A DNA stretch of 45,823 nucleotides, from contig JBFLZD010000030.1 of NCBI GenBank assembly GCA_040756435.1, positions 1 to 45,823 of the forward strand. The letters run 5' to 3'. The notes beneath the pieces were generated by a model. It ran no database searches and was not told the DNA's origin. It saw nothing but the letters and a program-made list of their open reading frames with translations. This document shows, piece after piece, positions 33,619 to 43,193 of the stretch. Position 1 is the stretch's first letter. Each line of letters starts with the position of its first letter. Position numbers and translations under genes: made by a program. The stretch comes from Spirochaetota bacterium (GTDB lineage Bacteria > Spirochaetota > UBA4802 > UB4802).

Positions 33619-36117
33619 TTATGTATTCATTACTTTTATCAGTGCCTGCTTTATTTCATCAAACGTAAACGGTTTAACAAGATACCACGAGAAACCATAT
33701 CGTGCATAATCTGCAATAGCACTGTTATCAGCATATCCGCTCATCACAATTCCTTTTAAATTTTCCTGTATTTTCTTCATCTGGGCAAAAGCATCTACCC
33801 CACTCATACTTCCAGGAATGGTGATATCAACCAGCACACAATCAAATTGTTTGCCTTTTTCTTTTGATGCAATTATTTTTCCAATTGCATCATCACTCTG
33901 AGTTGCAGTGTCATAACTACACCCTAACATATCCAGCATCCCGGCTGTAACGTCAAGTATCTCCTGCCTATCATCAAGTATTAAAACATGAGCACTTATA
34001 GAATCAACTTTTGCTTTATGTGTTTTATTAACTGAAACATCACCTTTTATTTTTGGCAGATAAATTGCAAAATCAGTTCCTTTTTCAGAAGATGAAACTG
34101 TTATGGTACCTCCATGCTGCCGTACAATTGATAACGATGTGGTAAGTCCTAATCCAGTGCCTTCTTCTTTTGTTGTAAAATAAGGATCAAATATTCTATT
34201 AATATGTTCTTGCGAAATACCTTTTCCGGTATCTGAAAATTGAATCATGATATACTCACCATCAGGTAATTGCAATACATCAGGTTTATTCTTTAAACTC
34301 TTTACCGTTATTGTTAACACACCTGTATTTTCCATTGCCTGTATTGCATTTAAGGTTAGATTCCTGAATACATGCGATAGCTGATGCTCATCAAACTCAA
34401 TATTTTCTATTTTATCATCAATATCATAAACAACCTTAACGCTGCTGCCATGTGTTATGAAATCCACAGTATCCCGAATCAATTGCAGTATATTACCTGT
34501 TTTTTTAATTGGTTTCCCACCTTTTGCATAGGTTAACAGTTGCCCTGTTAAAGATTGTGCAGATTTCACAGATTTTTTTATACCATCAATTATTTCTAAA
34601 AAATTATGTTTTTGAGTATTTTTCAACAGCATTAATGATGCTATTTCAGCATTACCCATTATTGAAGTAAGGATGTTATTGAAATCATGAGCTATGCCAG
34701 CAGCTAATATTCCTAAGGATTCAAATTGCTGCAGCTTAATAAGCTCGTTTTGCATTGCTAACATGTCGGTAATATCTCTTATAATTGTGACAGTACCAAT
34801 AATAGTATTATCCATCTCAATGGGTGATGAAGCAACCGACACATCTATTGTTCTATTATTACAATGGCATTTAAGATGATAATGTACAACGGGCTTTTTC
34901 AACTGAATACATTCTCCAATAGGGTCAACCACGTTTTGAACGGTTGATTCTGCAAAATTAACTAAAGCTCTAACATCCTTTCCTAATAAAATTGTATTAT
35001 TAAATAATAAATCAGCTTGTTTATTGGAAAGAATAATATTACCCCTTTCATCAGTGCTTATGAAAGCATCACCAATTGATTGGATAGTAATAAGCAACCG
35101 CTCCTTTTCAAGAAGCAATTGCTCCTGAGTTTTTTTATGCCAGTACAGCTCATTTTCAAGCTGCTCTGTTTTAATTTTTACCTGTCTACGTAGTGAAGCA
35201 TTCCAGGCAATGATACCGATTATTACAAGCAACCCTCCAAATAGCAATACTGTCAGGATATACCAAAATTCTTTTTCCTGGTAAAATGGACGTGGTGCCA
35301 GTGAAATCCATCTCTGGTAAATAGCACGCCTTTTACTTTCAGGTATAGAATCCAGAGCCTTAGAAACAATTGAATAAAGTAATTGATCATCACTGCGAAC
35401 ACCTATACATAAATTCCAGTCATATCCCACATTGCCAGCAACACGTAAATTTGTAATACTATAAGTATCTACCAGATACGACACTGTTGAAAGTGAGATA
35501 ATCATTGCATCATATTCACCAAAGGACAATTTCATCAAACCTTCAGTTTCGTTTTTTACCGTCTCTATAGTAAATGATGGATATCTCTTTTTAATAAAGT
35601 CAATCACCGCATAACCCTTCACTGCTGCAATCTTCATCCCGGCTAAACCATCCAGGCTATTAACTTTTGTATTGGATTTTTGCACAACAATAACGTTGGG
35701 GATTCGTACATATGGCTTTGTAAAATGTAAAAACGAATGTCGCTCAGGAACATCCTGGATTGAAAGAACAATATCCACGTTTCTATCTTTTGCTGCTTGC
35801 AACACATCTGCCCATGACTCCTTCATTTCTATAGTAAATGTTAGTCCAAGCTTTTTACCTATTTCATTTAAATAATCCTGGCTTAACCCAATAGGATTTC
35901 CCGTATGGTCAGTAAAATCAATGGGTGGATAATCCGGGCAGGGTGCAGCAATTACAGGTTTTTTTAATGATTGTATATAATCCTTCTCCTCAGGAGTCAA
36001 AAATAAAGAGTTAGTATCTTCTGATGAACAGTTTGGGATAATTAATATTGTCAATATACATATTATGTTTATGTATGTATTTAATTTTGCTGTCCGGCAT
36101 GTCAGTAAGCATTTCAT
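33619..36117 (-). CDS. Hybrid sensor histidine kinase with extracytoplasmic solute-binding domain
   Basis: This 832-residue protein has, in order, a lipoprotein-like signal (residues 13-30, ending LIIPNC), a family-3 periplasmic solute-binding domain (50-275), one membrane helix (285-306), a coiled-coil linker, a PAS domain (342-452), a HisKA domain with IAHDFNN (phosphorylated His477), a HATPase with NLTLNAIQ, DTGKGIS and GTGLGL, and a C-terminal receiver (about 710-832) with LVDITIPG carrying the acceptor Asp. The solute-binding domain probably senses an amino acid or related ligand outside the cell. No response regulator or transporter is adjacent, so it is an orphan whose output is unknown. 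Confidence 0.92.
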   Translation of the reverse strand: MKCLLTCRTAKLNTYINIICILTILIIPNCSSEDTNSLFLTPEEKDYIQSLKKPVIAAPCPDYPPIDFTDHTGNPIGLSQDYLNEIGKKLGLTFTIEMKESWADVLQAAKDRNVDIVLSIQDVPERHSFLHFTKPYVRIPNVIVVQKSNTKVNSLDGLAGMKIAAVKGYAVIDFIKKRYPSFTIETVKNETEGLMKLSFGEYDAMIISLSTVSYLVDTYSITNLRVAGNVGYDWNLCIGVRSDDQLLYSIVSKALDSIPESKRRAIYQRWISLAPRPFYQEKEFWYILTVLLFGGLLVIIGIIAWNASLRRQVKIKTEQLENELYWHKKTQEQLLLEKERLLITIQSIGDAFISTDERGNIILSNKQADLLFNNTILLGKDVRALVNFAESTVQNVVDPIGECIQLKKPVVHYHLKCHCNNRTIDVSVASSPIEMDNTIIGTVTIIRDITDMLAMQNELIKLQQFESLGILAAGIAHDFNNILTSIMGNAEIASLMLLKNTQKHNFLEIIDGIKKSVKSAQSLTGQLLTYAKGGKPIKKTGNILQLIRDTVDFITHGSSVKVVYDIDDKIENIEFDEHQLSHVFRNLTLNAIQAMENTGVLTITVKSLKNKPDVLQLPDGEYIMIQFSDTGKGISQEHINRIFDPYFTTKEEGTGLGLTTSLSIVRQHGGTITVSSSEKGTDFAIYLPKIKGDVSVNKTHKAKVDSISAHVLILDDRQEILDVTAGMLDMLGCSYDTATQSDDAIGKIIASKEKGKQFDCVLVDITIPGSMSGVDAFAQMKKIQENLKGIVMSGYADNSAIADYARYGFSWYLVKPFTFDEIKQALIKVMNT

Positions 36118-36170
36118 AACACTTTTATATGCTATAACGTGGAAGATAGCAAGATTAATTTTTTTATTAT

Positions 36171-36182
36171 GCGATAGTTACT
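36171..36182 (+). repeat. Full-length GCGATAGTTACT word in the intergenic gap upstream of the sensor kinase
   Basis: Intergenic copy followed by G, 54 bases from the kinase start codon. The rest of this 299-base gap (36118-36416) shows no other feature apart from an isolated TTGACA at 36349-36354. Confidence 0.7.
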
Positions 36183-36416
36183 GCTGTAATTTTTCCATTC
36201 CTTTTATTTTTTCCCCACTTCTTATCTTTTTTTGTCCAAGTGAAAATAAACGAAAAGATTAAATAAAAAGTGGTTATGGTCTTTCTAATATATAGCAAAC
36301 TTTTAATGGCACATACCTCTAATATTAGACTTGACCTCTTCAAAATAGTTGACAGTACCACAATAAAAAATAATTTTTAGTATATAGCAACAAATAAAAT
36401 ATTTTTAGAGGATAAA

Positions 36417-37556
36417 ATGAAAAAAATATTTTTTATGTTTTTATTTTTTACGTATTTGCTTTCAGGATCAGGATTTACTGAAAAAAATGCAAAAAGAGAA
36501 GTCAATATTAAACCCAATGTACAAAGTGTTGATATTGAATTTAACGGTGAGCATTTAAAAGGATATTTTTTTATTGTCGATGTAAGGACCAATGAAGAAA
36601 AATTAAAAAATATTGAAGAAAGAAAAGCTAATGGATCAGTATTTATTTTTTTTCAGGGACATGCACAGAGAGCTGATGATGCCTATACATTTACCAAGGA
36701 GCTTGCATTACAATCAAAATCAGGTATTGTAATAGTACCATTGTGCGATACACCTTTTGGGAAGGATAAAAATTTAAGGGGTGATAATGGGAAGGAAATT
36801 GTATTATTTTATTTAATTAAACAAGCTCTTAAGTATTTAAACATAAATGTTGTTGAAGATATTCAATGGAAAGATATTAAAATAGATGGAAAACCGTTTA
36901 AAGATCCTGAAAATGCAATTGATGTTAAGCTTTCAGCTGTGGGATGGAGCCATGGAGGTATCTTAGCTCGCCGAATGGCAAGCAAATATACTTCATTTGA
37001 AAATCTTGTACAAATATGTCCTGCTGGTTTCACTAAATGGTCAGAAAATTCTTGTCAGGCAAGCTGTTGCGTATTGTCATCATTTAACTGGGAAAGTTTA
37101 CGTATTGGATTTACTGAAACATTTAAAGGTCATTTTTGTGATGTAATGGGTGCAGGCTGGGGAATAACAAAGGGGCTAACCGGTGATACAGTAAGATCAT
37201 GCTATTCATGTATGTATGGTAATTTCAATATTTTAAAAATATTCAGACCATATAAGGATATAGCTGATGCAACGTTATATGCTGATGATACTAATTTCCC
37301 TGTGGTAAATAAAAAACACATACTTGTCATATTTGGTAAGGATGATTCGCTTTTTGACGACGAGACATTATTGAAGTATGATAAAAATAATGAAGCAATT
37401 AAAGAACAATTTTTTAGTAAATATTATGAAAAATCGATTATATCAAACACAAAACTTGATGTAAAGGTTTTGCCAGGAAAACATATTGGGCCCATAACTC
37501 ATTATGATATTTACGTTGATACTATCGTAACTTTTTTGGAAGAAATACACGAATGA
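36417..37556 (+). CDS. Secreted alpha/beta-hydrolase-like protein
   Basis: This 379-residue protein has an N-terminal signal (residues 1-20, KKIFFMFLFFTYLLSGSG). VFIFFQGHAQRADD (75-88) resembles the oxyanion region, AVGWSHGGIL (174-183) is a nucleophile elbow with Ser178, and HILVIFGKDDSLFDD plus LPGKHIGPITHYD supply candidate Asp and His of the triad. The order fits an alpha/beta hydrolase. The middle is unusually Cys-rich (seven cysteines within about 50 residues around CQASCC and SCYSC), suggesting disulphides or metal binding outside the cytoplasm. AGAGGATAAAATG gives a good start. It is very AT-rich. The substrate is unknown. Confidence 0.72.
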   Translation: MKKIFFMFLFFTYLLSGSGFTEKNAKREVNIKPNVQSVDIEFNGEHLKGYFFIVDVRTNEEKLKNIEERKANGSVFIFFQGHAQRADDAYTFTKELALQSKSGIVIVPLCDTPFGKDKNLRGDNGKEIVLFYLIKQALKYLNINVVEDIQWKDIKIDGKPFKDPENAIDVKLSAVGWSHGGILARRMASKYTSFENLVQICPAGFTKWSENSCQASCCVLSSFNWESLRIGFTETFKGHFCDVMGAGWGITKGLTGDTVRSCYSCMYGNFNILKIFRPYKDIADATLYADDTNFPVVNKKHILVIFGKDDSLFDDETLLKYDKNNEAIKEQFFSKYYEKSIISNTKLDVKVLPGKHIGPITHYDIYVDTIVTFLEEIHE

Positions 37557-37772
37557 AGAATGGAAGTACCAGGAGAGATACCACAGTACCGTAATATTAA
37601 TTATTCAGCAGCATGAATATATTCATTAAACAGTGAAGCGATAAGGGCTACACTATAAATGAGAGCAGAATATTACAAGAGGTTTTGCAGTCAATAGAAT
37701 AAGCTATAATAAAGCATACCAGATAGTACAGGTGGTAGAAAATCTGCTAAAATAAAAATCAATTAATGTATG

Positions 37773-39059
37773 TTAAAAATAATATTTAACTTCTGCTGCT
37801 AATGCAGGTCTATTGTCAAATGAGGAAAAATCTGATAAGTTGTTTTCAGTAACTATCGCATATAACATATAGAAAGTCAGATCACAATCTTCTATTACAT
37901 TATACACCACTGACGGGATAAGCATTGCACCATGCCCTTCAAAATCAAGAATAGTTGTTGCACTGGCGCTAAAGAGTGAAGCTCCAGAAAAACTTACCGA
38001 TAACCCCGCATAATGCCTGTTATATGTCAGGAAATGATACGCAAGCGTACGGTACCGTTCTTCATTCATTCCGTATATCAAACTTTCAGAATATGCCTGG
38101 TACAATTCATCATTGTTAGATAAACAATACCCATTATAAAAATACTCAAGAAGGATACTGAAACCACTTTCAAAAGAATAATCATAGCCTGTACCCGCAA
38201 TGTAGTAAGTACTATCTCCATCTTTATTCGCAAGGAAGCTTCCACGCAACAAACCATCATACACTTGCAGCGAAATGTCTGCGCCCCCAACATATCTTTG
38301 CATTATCTTCCCAGCAAGCATTGCAATCTCGGTAGTACCCCACACCACTTTATTGCGCAAAAGGTACACTGAATTACCAACACTATCATCAAACTCATTG
38401 TATTTCCGTTGAGGTACATACACAAAACCCAATTCAAAATAATGTGCCGGGTATAATTCAAGGCGCAGTGCATCCACTCCTTTTGTTTCCTCTGCTCCTT
38501 CAAACGCAAGCGGCGATATTGGGTTTACAATATCAAGCGGATTCCATATCTTCCCGCTTCCAAAACGCACCAGTTGTCTTCCCACAGTAATGGTGGATTT
38601 CCCTATAACAAATTTGCCAAATGCACGGTGCAGCTTTAAGCGATAGTACCCAGTATCGTTGCGATAATCATAATAATCTGTATATATTGTATCATACGAA
38701 AATCCAATCCACGTTGCATCAAATGTTCTGCTCTGGGTGTAATTTGATACGATATACTCATTATCTATATCCGCATGAAATATGATATTCTGTCCAATAT
38801 CACAATGAGGAGAGAGGCGTACCCTATTAAGATCGGTTAATAATAGCTTTTTTCTGGGAATATAATCGGAAGAATAATATTCATTGCTTTCATAAGCAAT
38901 AAATAGATTTTTGTAATAGCCACCAATGGAAAATGGAATATCCTTATTTTCCAAGTTCTCCTGTGCATATACCATTGTCAATCCGCTATACAGTTGTGCC
39001 ATTAAACTTAATGCTGAAAGGATGAATATTATAATCCAGCTGTATTTGTATATGTTCAT
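37773..39059 (-). CDS. Outer-membrane beta-barrel protein, porin-like
   Basis: This 428-residue protein has a signal peptide (residues 1-33, ending near VYAQ) and alternating-hydrophobicity strands rich in Tyr, Phe, Gly and Asn throughout. The segment GKSTITVGRQLVRFGSGKIWNPLDIVNP resembles the strand-turn of DUF1302/alginate-type porins. The C-terminus EVKYYF ends in an aromatic residue as BAM-inserted barrels do. It is on the same strand as the Lol-like cluster starting at 45580, with the diguanylate cyclase between them, and may be the outer-membrane part of that pathway; this link is inference. Two GCGATAGT words lie inside it, one full length. Confidence 0.72.
   Translation of the reverse strand: MNIYKYSWIIIFILSALSLMAQLYSGLTMVYAQENLENKDIPFSIGGYYKNLFIAYESNEYYSSDYIPRKKLLLTDLNRVRLSPHCDIGQNIIFHADIDNEYIVSNYTQSRTFDATWIGFSYDTIYTDYYDYRNDTGYYRLKLHRAFGKFVIGKSTITVGRQLVRFGSGKIWNPLDIVNPISPLAFEGAEETKGVDALRLELYPAHYFELGFVYVPQRKYNEFDDSVGNSVYLLRNKVVWGTTEIAMLAGKIMQRYVGGADISLQVYDGLLRGSFLANKDGDSTYYIAGTGYDYSFESGFSILLEYFYNGYCLSNNDELYQAYSESLIYGMNEERYRTLAYHFLTYNRHYAGLSVSFSGASLFSASATTILDFEGHGAMLIPSVVYNVIEDCDLTFYMLYAIVTENNLSDFSSFDNRPALAAEVKYYF
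37848..37859 (-). repeat. Full-length GCGATAGTTACT word in the beta-barrel gene
   Basis: Coding phase GCG-ATA-GTT-ACT (Ala-Ile-Val-Thr), followed by G. Confidence 0.7.
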
Positions 39060-39373
39060 ACTTTTTTTAATTAGATGTAATGTATTCTCTAACAGTTTTC
39101 TAAGAAATAATTCTTTAAAAATTTTTATGCCAACTGAAGTATGTACTATTTTACATTTTGTGAATCTTTTTAAACGTATGCTTATATTGTAATGATACTT
39201 TACCTTTATTCATAAAGTGACAATGTATCTATTATTTACTACCCACAAGCTGTCAATAAAAGAATTTACAAAACAGTTGTTGGAATATATTCTGCATGTA
39301 TACATTTTATTAGCGCATGCAGCTATCATTACGCAATATTTTATTTTTTATCTTCTTAGTAGCAGGGTTAGAT
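39060..39373. other. Divergent AT-rich intergenic region
   Basis: This 314-base gap separates the beta-barrel gene (minus) from the diguanylate cyclase gene (plus). I see no RNA gene, hairpin or convincing coding sequence. Confidence 0.45.
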
Positions 39374-40948
39374 ATGTCTTTAAAAAAACAATTATCACGT
39401 TCAATCATAGTTTTTTCAACACTAATATTCATTGCATTTGGCATACTATTTGGAAGCTTTGTATATTACAATTACCAAACAAGTATTTCATTACTTATGC
39501 AACAACAAAACCTTGCATTGAAGTATTTCATTGAAGGTTATTTTGTAAAAATGTATAATTATATTTATATTTTAAGTAACAATGATGCCATAACTAACGT
39601 ATTATTGCGTGATGCCAATAACAAAAGAACTGTATTAAAAATTTTTAAACATTTTGAAAATGCTGATAAAGATATAAACTATCTTTATGCAGGGTATAAA
39701 GATGGTTCATTATTGATTAATGACTATACTCCGCCAAAAGGTTTTGATCCAAGAGTAAGGCCCTGGTATACAATAGCACTTAAAACCGCACCTGAAATTT
39801 CTAATGGCCTTGCCTATCAAGAAATAAAAACAAAACAATGGCTGGTATCAATAAGTAAAGTATTATATGATAAAAACAATACCATCTGTGGCGTTATAGC
39901 TATTGATACTTCTTTAGAAAAATTAGCAGAAATAATTAATGCCACTAATAAAGGCTTTGCATCACAACACAGTTTTGTTATAACAAATGATGGTACTATT
40001 ATTATTCATAAAAATCCCAAAATGCTGAGAGAAAATTTTTTTAAATTATCAAAGGTTACCTATTCAGCAAGCGGTGCTTCATATGCTTACACCTTTGATG
40101 GTATAATGAAAACTGCCTATATCCATGATATAGATAAAATTGGATGGAAAGTAATAACAGAAGTAGATAGATCAGAAATAACCAATATCGTGATTACTCG
40201 ATTTTTTATAAGCACCCTGGTGATAACTTCAATTGCTTCTTTATTTGGACTTTATTTAAAAAAAATATTTTCCCATGATATTATTATACCAATTTTATCA
40301 TTGGCCAAAAGGGTTACATACATAGTAGAAGCAAAATCAGTTGATGATAATTATTCATATCCTGATAATGAAATAGGAGTAATTGCACAAAATCTTGAGC
40401 AGTTGACAAAGGAAAAACTTTATCAAAAAAATATGGAGCTTACAAAATTAAACGATATACTCATGAATCTTTCATACATTGATGAATTAACCAGTTTATA
40501 TAATAGAAGAAAGATGGAAGAAGAATTGATAAAAGAATTTGCTCGTTATACAAGGTACGGGAGAGAGTATTCGGTAATATTAATTGATATTGATTTTTTT
40601 AAAAAAATCAATGATACCTATGGACATGATGCTGGTGATTATGTTTTAAAAGAATTAGCCCTTATATTTAAACATAATTGCAGGAAAACAGATACAATTG
40701 GTCGTTGGGGAGGTGAAGAATTTTTGATTATATGCCCTGAAACCAATATATTGCAGGCATATAATCTTGCTGAAAATATTAGAAGCAACGTTGAGCAACA
40801 TGTATTTATCACGATACCCAAAGTCACTATAAGTGCAGGCATTGGTGGAGCTTCCCATGATATGGTTGATATTTATGATAGTATTAAAAAAGCAGATGAA
40901 AACCTCTACAGAGCAAAACAAACAGGTAGAAACAAAGTGGTATACTAA
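39374..40948 (+). CDS. Membrane diguanylate cyclase with dCache sensor
   Basis: This 524-residue protein has a first membrane helix (about 11-32), a periplasmic dCache-like sensor (35-275, with FDPRVRPWYTIAL and GVIAIDTSLEKL typical of Cache domains), a second membrane helix (about 280-300), a HAMP-like linker and a GGDEF domain (360-524). The active loop is GGEEF (446-450) and the product-inhibition site RxxD is intact as RKTD exactly five residues before it, so it should be an active, feedback-controlled cyclic di-GMP synthase. ATG 39374 has AGGG upstream. It interrupts the Lol-like cluster in the opposite orientation. The external ligand is unknown. Confidence 0.93.
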   Translation: MSLKKQLSRSIIVFSTLIFIAFGILFGSFVYYNYQTSISLLMQQQNLALKYFIEGYFVKMYNYIYILSNNDAITNVLLRDANNKRTVLKIFKHFENADKDINYLYAGYKDGSLLINDYTPPKGFDPRVRPWYTIALKTAPEISNGLAYQEIKTKQWLVSISKVLYDKNNTICGVIAIDTSLEKLAEIINATNKGFASQHSFVITNDGTIIIHKNPKMLRENFFKLSKVTYSASGASYAYTFDGIMKTAYIHDIDKIGWKVITEVDRSEITNIVITRFFISTLVITSIASLFGLYLKKIFSHDIIIPILSLAKRVTYIVEAKSVDDNYSYPDNEIGVIAQNLEQLTKEKLYQKNMELTKLNDILMNLSYIDELTSLYNRRKMEEELIKEFARYTRYGREYSVILIDIDFFKKINDTYGHDAGDYVLKELALIFKHNCRKTDTIGRWGGEEFLIICPETNILQAYNLAENIRSNVEQHVFITIPKVTISAGIGGASHDMVDIYDSIKKADENLYRAKQTGRNKVVY

Positions 40949-41174
40949 AAAAGCAAAACTTTTAGATATTTACTTTATCCCAACACACTATCCCAATGAA
41001 TTTGCTTCTGGTAAACCAGCGGATCCTTTCACTAAAAAGCATTGGAAGCACTTATTGGGGCAGATACTATCATCAGGTTCTGTGATGGCATTCTCAATAA
41101 ATTACAATGAAATTTTAGATATAGTGCAACAGGCAAGCAGAAAAGTAAAAGAGCTGTTTCCTGAAATACTATAA
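40949..41174 (+). pseudogene. Remnant of a HEPN-domain gene
   Basis: Directly after the diguanylate cyclase stop, an open stretch encodes LLDIYFIPTHYPNEFASGKPADPFT, which matches the conserved C-terminal region of HEPN-domain proteins (typically Y-I-P-T-R-Y-P-N ... G-x-P ... F-T). It continues through DIVQQASRKVKELFPEIL to a stop at 41174. The N-terminal half of a HEPN domain is missing and there is no ATG with a ribosome-binding site; the only upstream in-frame ATGs lie within the cyclase gene. No partner nucleotidyltransferase (MNT) gene is nearby. I interpret it as a decayed toxin-antitoxin-type fragment. Confidence 0.5.
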
Positions 41175-41223
41175 ATATGGCTTTTTGGTTCTTTTGCCAC
41201 GGGGAAGCAAACAGGAATGTATA

Positions 41224-41919
41224 CTATTTTTTTCTTTTAACTTTAACATCTTTTACAATTGTACCATCAACTATAGATATAAGACGGTGTGCACGCTTCA
41301 TTACCATAGGGTCATGGGTGGAAAAAAGAAATGTTATCTGCTTTTCTTTATTCAGGTGTTCCATTAAATCAAGAAGTGCACTTCCGGTTTTCTGATCTAC
41401 ATTGGCAGTAGGCTCATCAGCTAAAACTATCGCCGGGCTTGAAACAATTGCACGTGCTATTGCCACACGCTGCTGCTGCCCACCAGAAAGCTCGTGCGGA
41501 AGTCGGTGCATTTGGTCTTTTAAGCCTACAAGCTCCAGTACTTCAGCTGCTTTTCTTTTACGGTAACTATCGCCCATACCCTGTAAAAGAAGGATGTACT
41601 CCACATTTTCCAATGCAGTCAATACCGGGATAAGGTTGTATGCTTGAAATATAAATCCAATTTTAAAAAGGCGCAGGTGCGATAGTTCCTTTGGACTAAG
41701 CTTTGAGATATCAGTACCTTCTATATATACATTTCCTTGTGTGGGATAATCCAGCCCGCCAATGCAATTAAGCAGTGTGGTTTTCCCCGAACCTGAAGGT
41801 CCAGCTATTGCTGCAAACTCACCTTTATGCAACGAAAGATATACTCCACGCAATGCGTTCACGATTTGACCATCGGAATGATAATCTTTCATGCAATTCA
41901 CTACCTGTATGATTTCCAT
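41224..41919 (-). CDS. ABC transporter ATPase, LolD/MacB-like
   Basis: This 231-residue ATPase has Walker A GPSGSGKT (residues 40-47), a Q-loop (GFIFQAYNL), signature LSGGQQQR (144-151), Walker B IVLADEPT (164-171) and a switch His in FSTHDP. The pattern (NALRGVYLSLHKGEFAAIAGPSG, NLIPVLTALENVEYIL) is that of the LolD/MacB/FtsE group that powers mechanotransmission permeases. It is the last gene of the cluster with two FtsX-type permeases and a LolA-like protein on the same strand. Three GCGATAGT words occur in it, one encoding part of Walker B. Lipoprotein release is the probable role but is not proven. Confidence 0.92.
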   Translation of the reverse strand: MEIIQVVNCMKDYHSDGQIVNALRGVYLSLHKGEFAAIAGPSGSGKTTLLNCIGGLDYPTQGNVYIEGTDISKLSPKELSHLRLFKIGFIFQAYNLIPVLTALENVEYILLLQGMGDSYRKRKAAEVLELVGLKDQMHRLPHELSGGQQQRVAIARAIVSSPAIVLADEPTANVDQKTGSALLDLMEHLNKEKQITFLFSTHDPMVMKRAHRLISIVDGTIVKDVKVKRKK

Positions 41920-41933
41920 AGTACCTTCCTTTG

Positions 41934-43178
41934 CTATATAAAATGTAACGCATCAAGTGGTTTAATTTTTGCAGCCTTATATGCCGGATACAGTGATGCA
42001 ATAATGGTGTTACATAGTACTATGGTTGTTGCAACCACTACATTTGTTGCGGTAAGATACGGATAAACAACAGTACCTGTTCCCCATACCCGCATTGACT
42101 GGCTGTAAAACGCAAAGTTTATACCTGTTGTTCCGGTAATAACAACAAGCAGGTATGTAATGACAATACCTGCAACAATACCAAGCATCCCTAAACCGCA
42201 TGCTTCAAGTATAACAATAGCGGCAATCCACGATGGCTGTGTACCAATTGATTTCATTATGCCAATTTCACGGTATCGTTCCATTATTGCCATAATCATG
42301 GTATTGGCAATGGTGAAAATAATTGAAATAAATATAATTGCCAGAAACACATACATCATGGTATCAAAAAGTTTTATGGCCTGCACAATCTGTGGTGCCA
42401 TTTGTTTCCAGGTAAGCACTTCAAGGAAGGCCTTATTCATTGATTTAATTGATGAAGCAACTTTATCAGCAAAATCTTTATCCGCGCACCGTACTATAAT
42501 TTCAGATATAGCATTCCCAAGACCCGATATTTCCTGCGCTTTACGTATGCCAATATATACCACATATTTATCAAAGCTTTCAATGGGCGATTGATATAGC
42601 CCCTTAACAATAAATGCATGCGCAGCAAGCACACCGTGTATATCCTGCAGCATCACCACACATTTATCGCCAATGCCAATGCCAAGCTTTACCGCCAGTG
42701 AACGTGAGATAAGTATATCATTGCTTGAACTGTTCATAATAAAAGAACGTGTATCACTACCAGCATATTCATATATATTTGACACGCATTTTTCTTTATC
42801 AGGTTCAATGCCCATAACCAGCACACCCTGTGATGAGCGACTTGACTGCACCATAGCTTCAAACTTGACACGCTGTGCAATACACCCTACCCCATGAATG
42901 CCTTTAATTGCGTTCAATGAATCATCAGGAACAAATGACAGTGCAAGCTTCATATCATTGAAAAAACCTTTTTTATGTATAGCCACATGCCCCAGCGAAG
43001 TGTTAATGGTATTTTCAAGCATCTGCCGGTTAAAGCCGTTCATGATTGCCATGGAAAACATCATTACCACAAGCCCCACCACAATGGATGAAGCAACAAT
43101 GAGTGAACGGCGCTTGTTTCTAAATACATTGCGCCAGCCAATCAATAACACTATTTTTAGATGGTGCATGCGTATCAT
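41934..43178 (-). CDS. FtsX-type ABC permease, LolC/LolE-like (second)
   Basis: This 414-residue permease has one N-terminal membrane helix (about 20-45), a large periplasmic MacB/LolC-type domain (50-265) and three C-terminal helices (about 275-400) with ERYREIGIMKSIGTQPSWI, the FtsX-family coupling region. It ends YPAYKAAKIKPLDALHFI, a typical LolC/E tail. It starts 15 bases after the previous permease and ends 14 bases before the ATPase gene. It is a paralogue of the first permease, so they likely form a heterodimer like LolCE. The cargo (lipoprotein or lipid) is inferred. Confidence 0.88.
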   Translation of the reverse strand: MIRMHHLKIVLLIGWRNVFRNKRRSLIVASSIVVGLVVMMFSMAIMNGFNRQMLENTINTSLGHVAIHKKGFFNDMKLALSFVPDDSLNAIKGIHGVGCIAQRVKFEAMVQSSRSSQGVLVMGIEPDKEKCVSNIYEYAGSDTRSFIMNSSSNDILISRSLAVKLGIGIGDKCVVMLQDIHGVLAAHAFIVKGLYQSPIESFDKYVVYIGIRKAQEISGLGNAISEIIVRCADKDFADKVASSIKSMNKAFLEVLTWKQMAPQIVQAIKLFDTMMYVFLAIIFISIIFTIANTMIMAIMERYREIGIMKSIGTQPSWIAAIVILEACGLGMLGIVAGIVITYLLVVITGTTGINFAFYSQSMRVWGTGTVVYPYLTATNVVVATTIVLCNTIIASLYPAYKAAKIKPLDALHFI

Positions 43179-43193
43179 GTGTTTATTACCTTA

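Noticed and set aside
41177-41395. Short plus-strand open frame after the HEPN remnant
   Set aside because: It overlaps the 3' end of the ATPase gene on the other strand and shows no domain or start signal.
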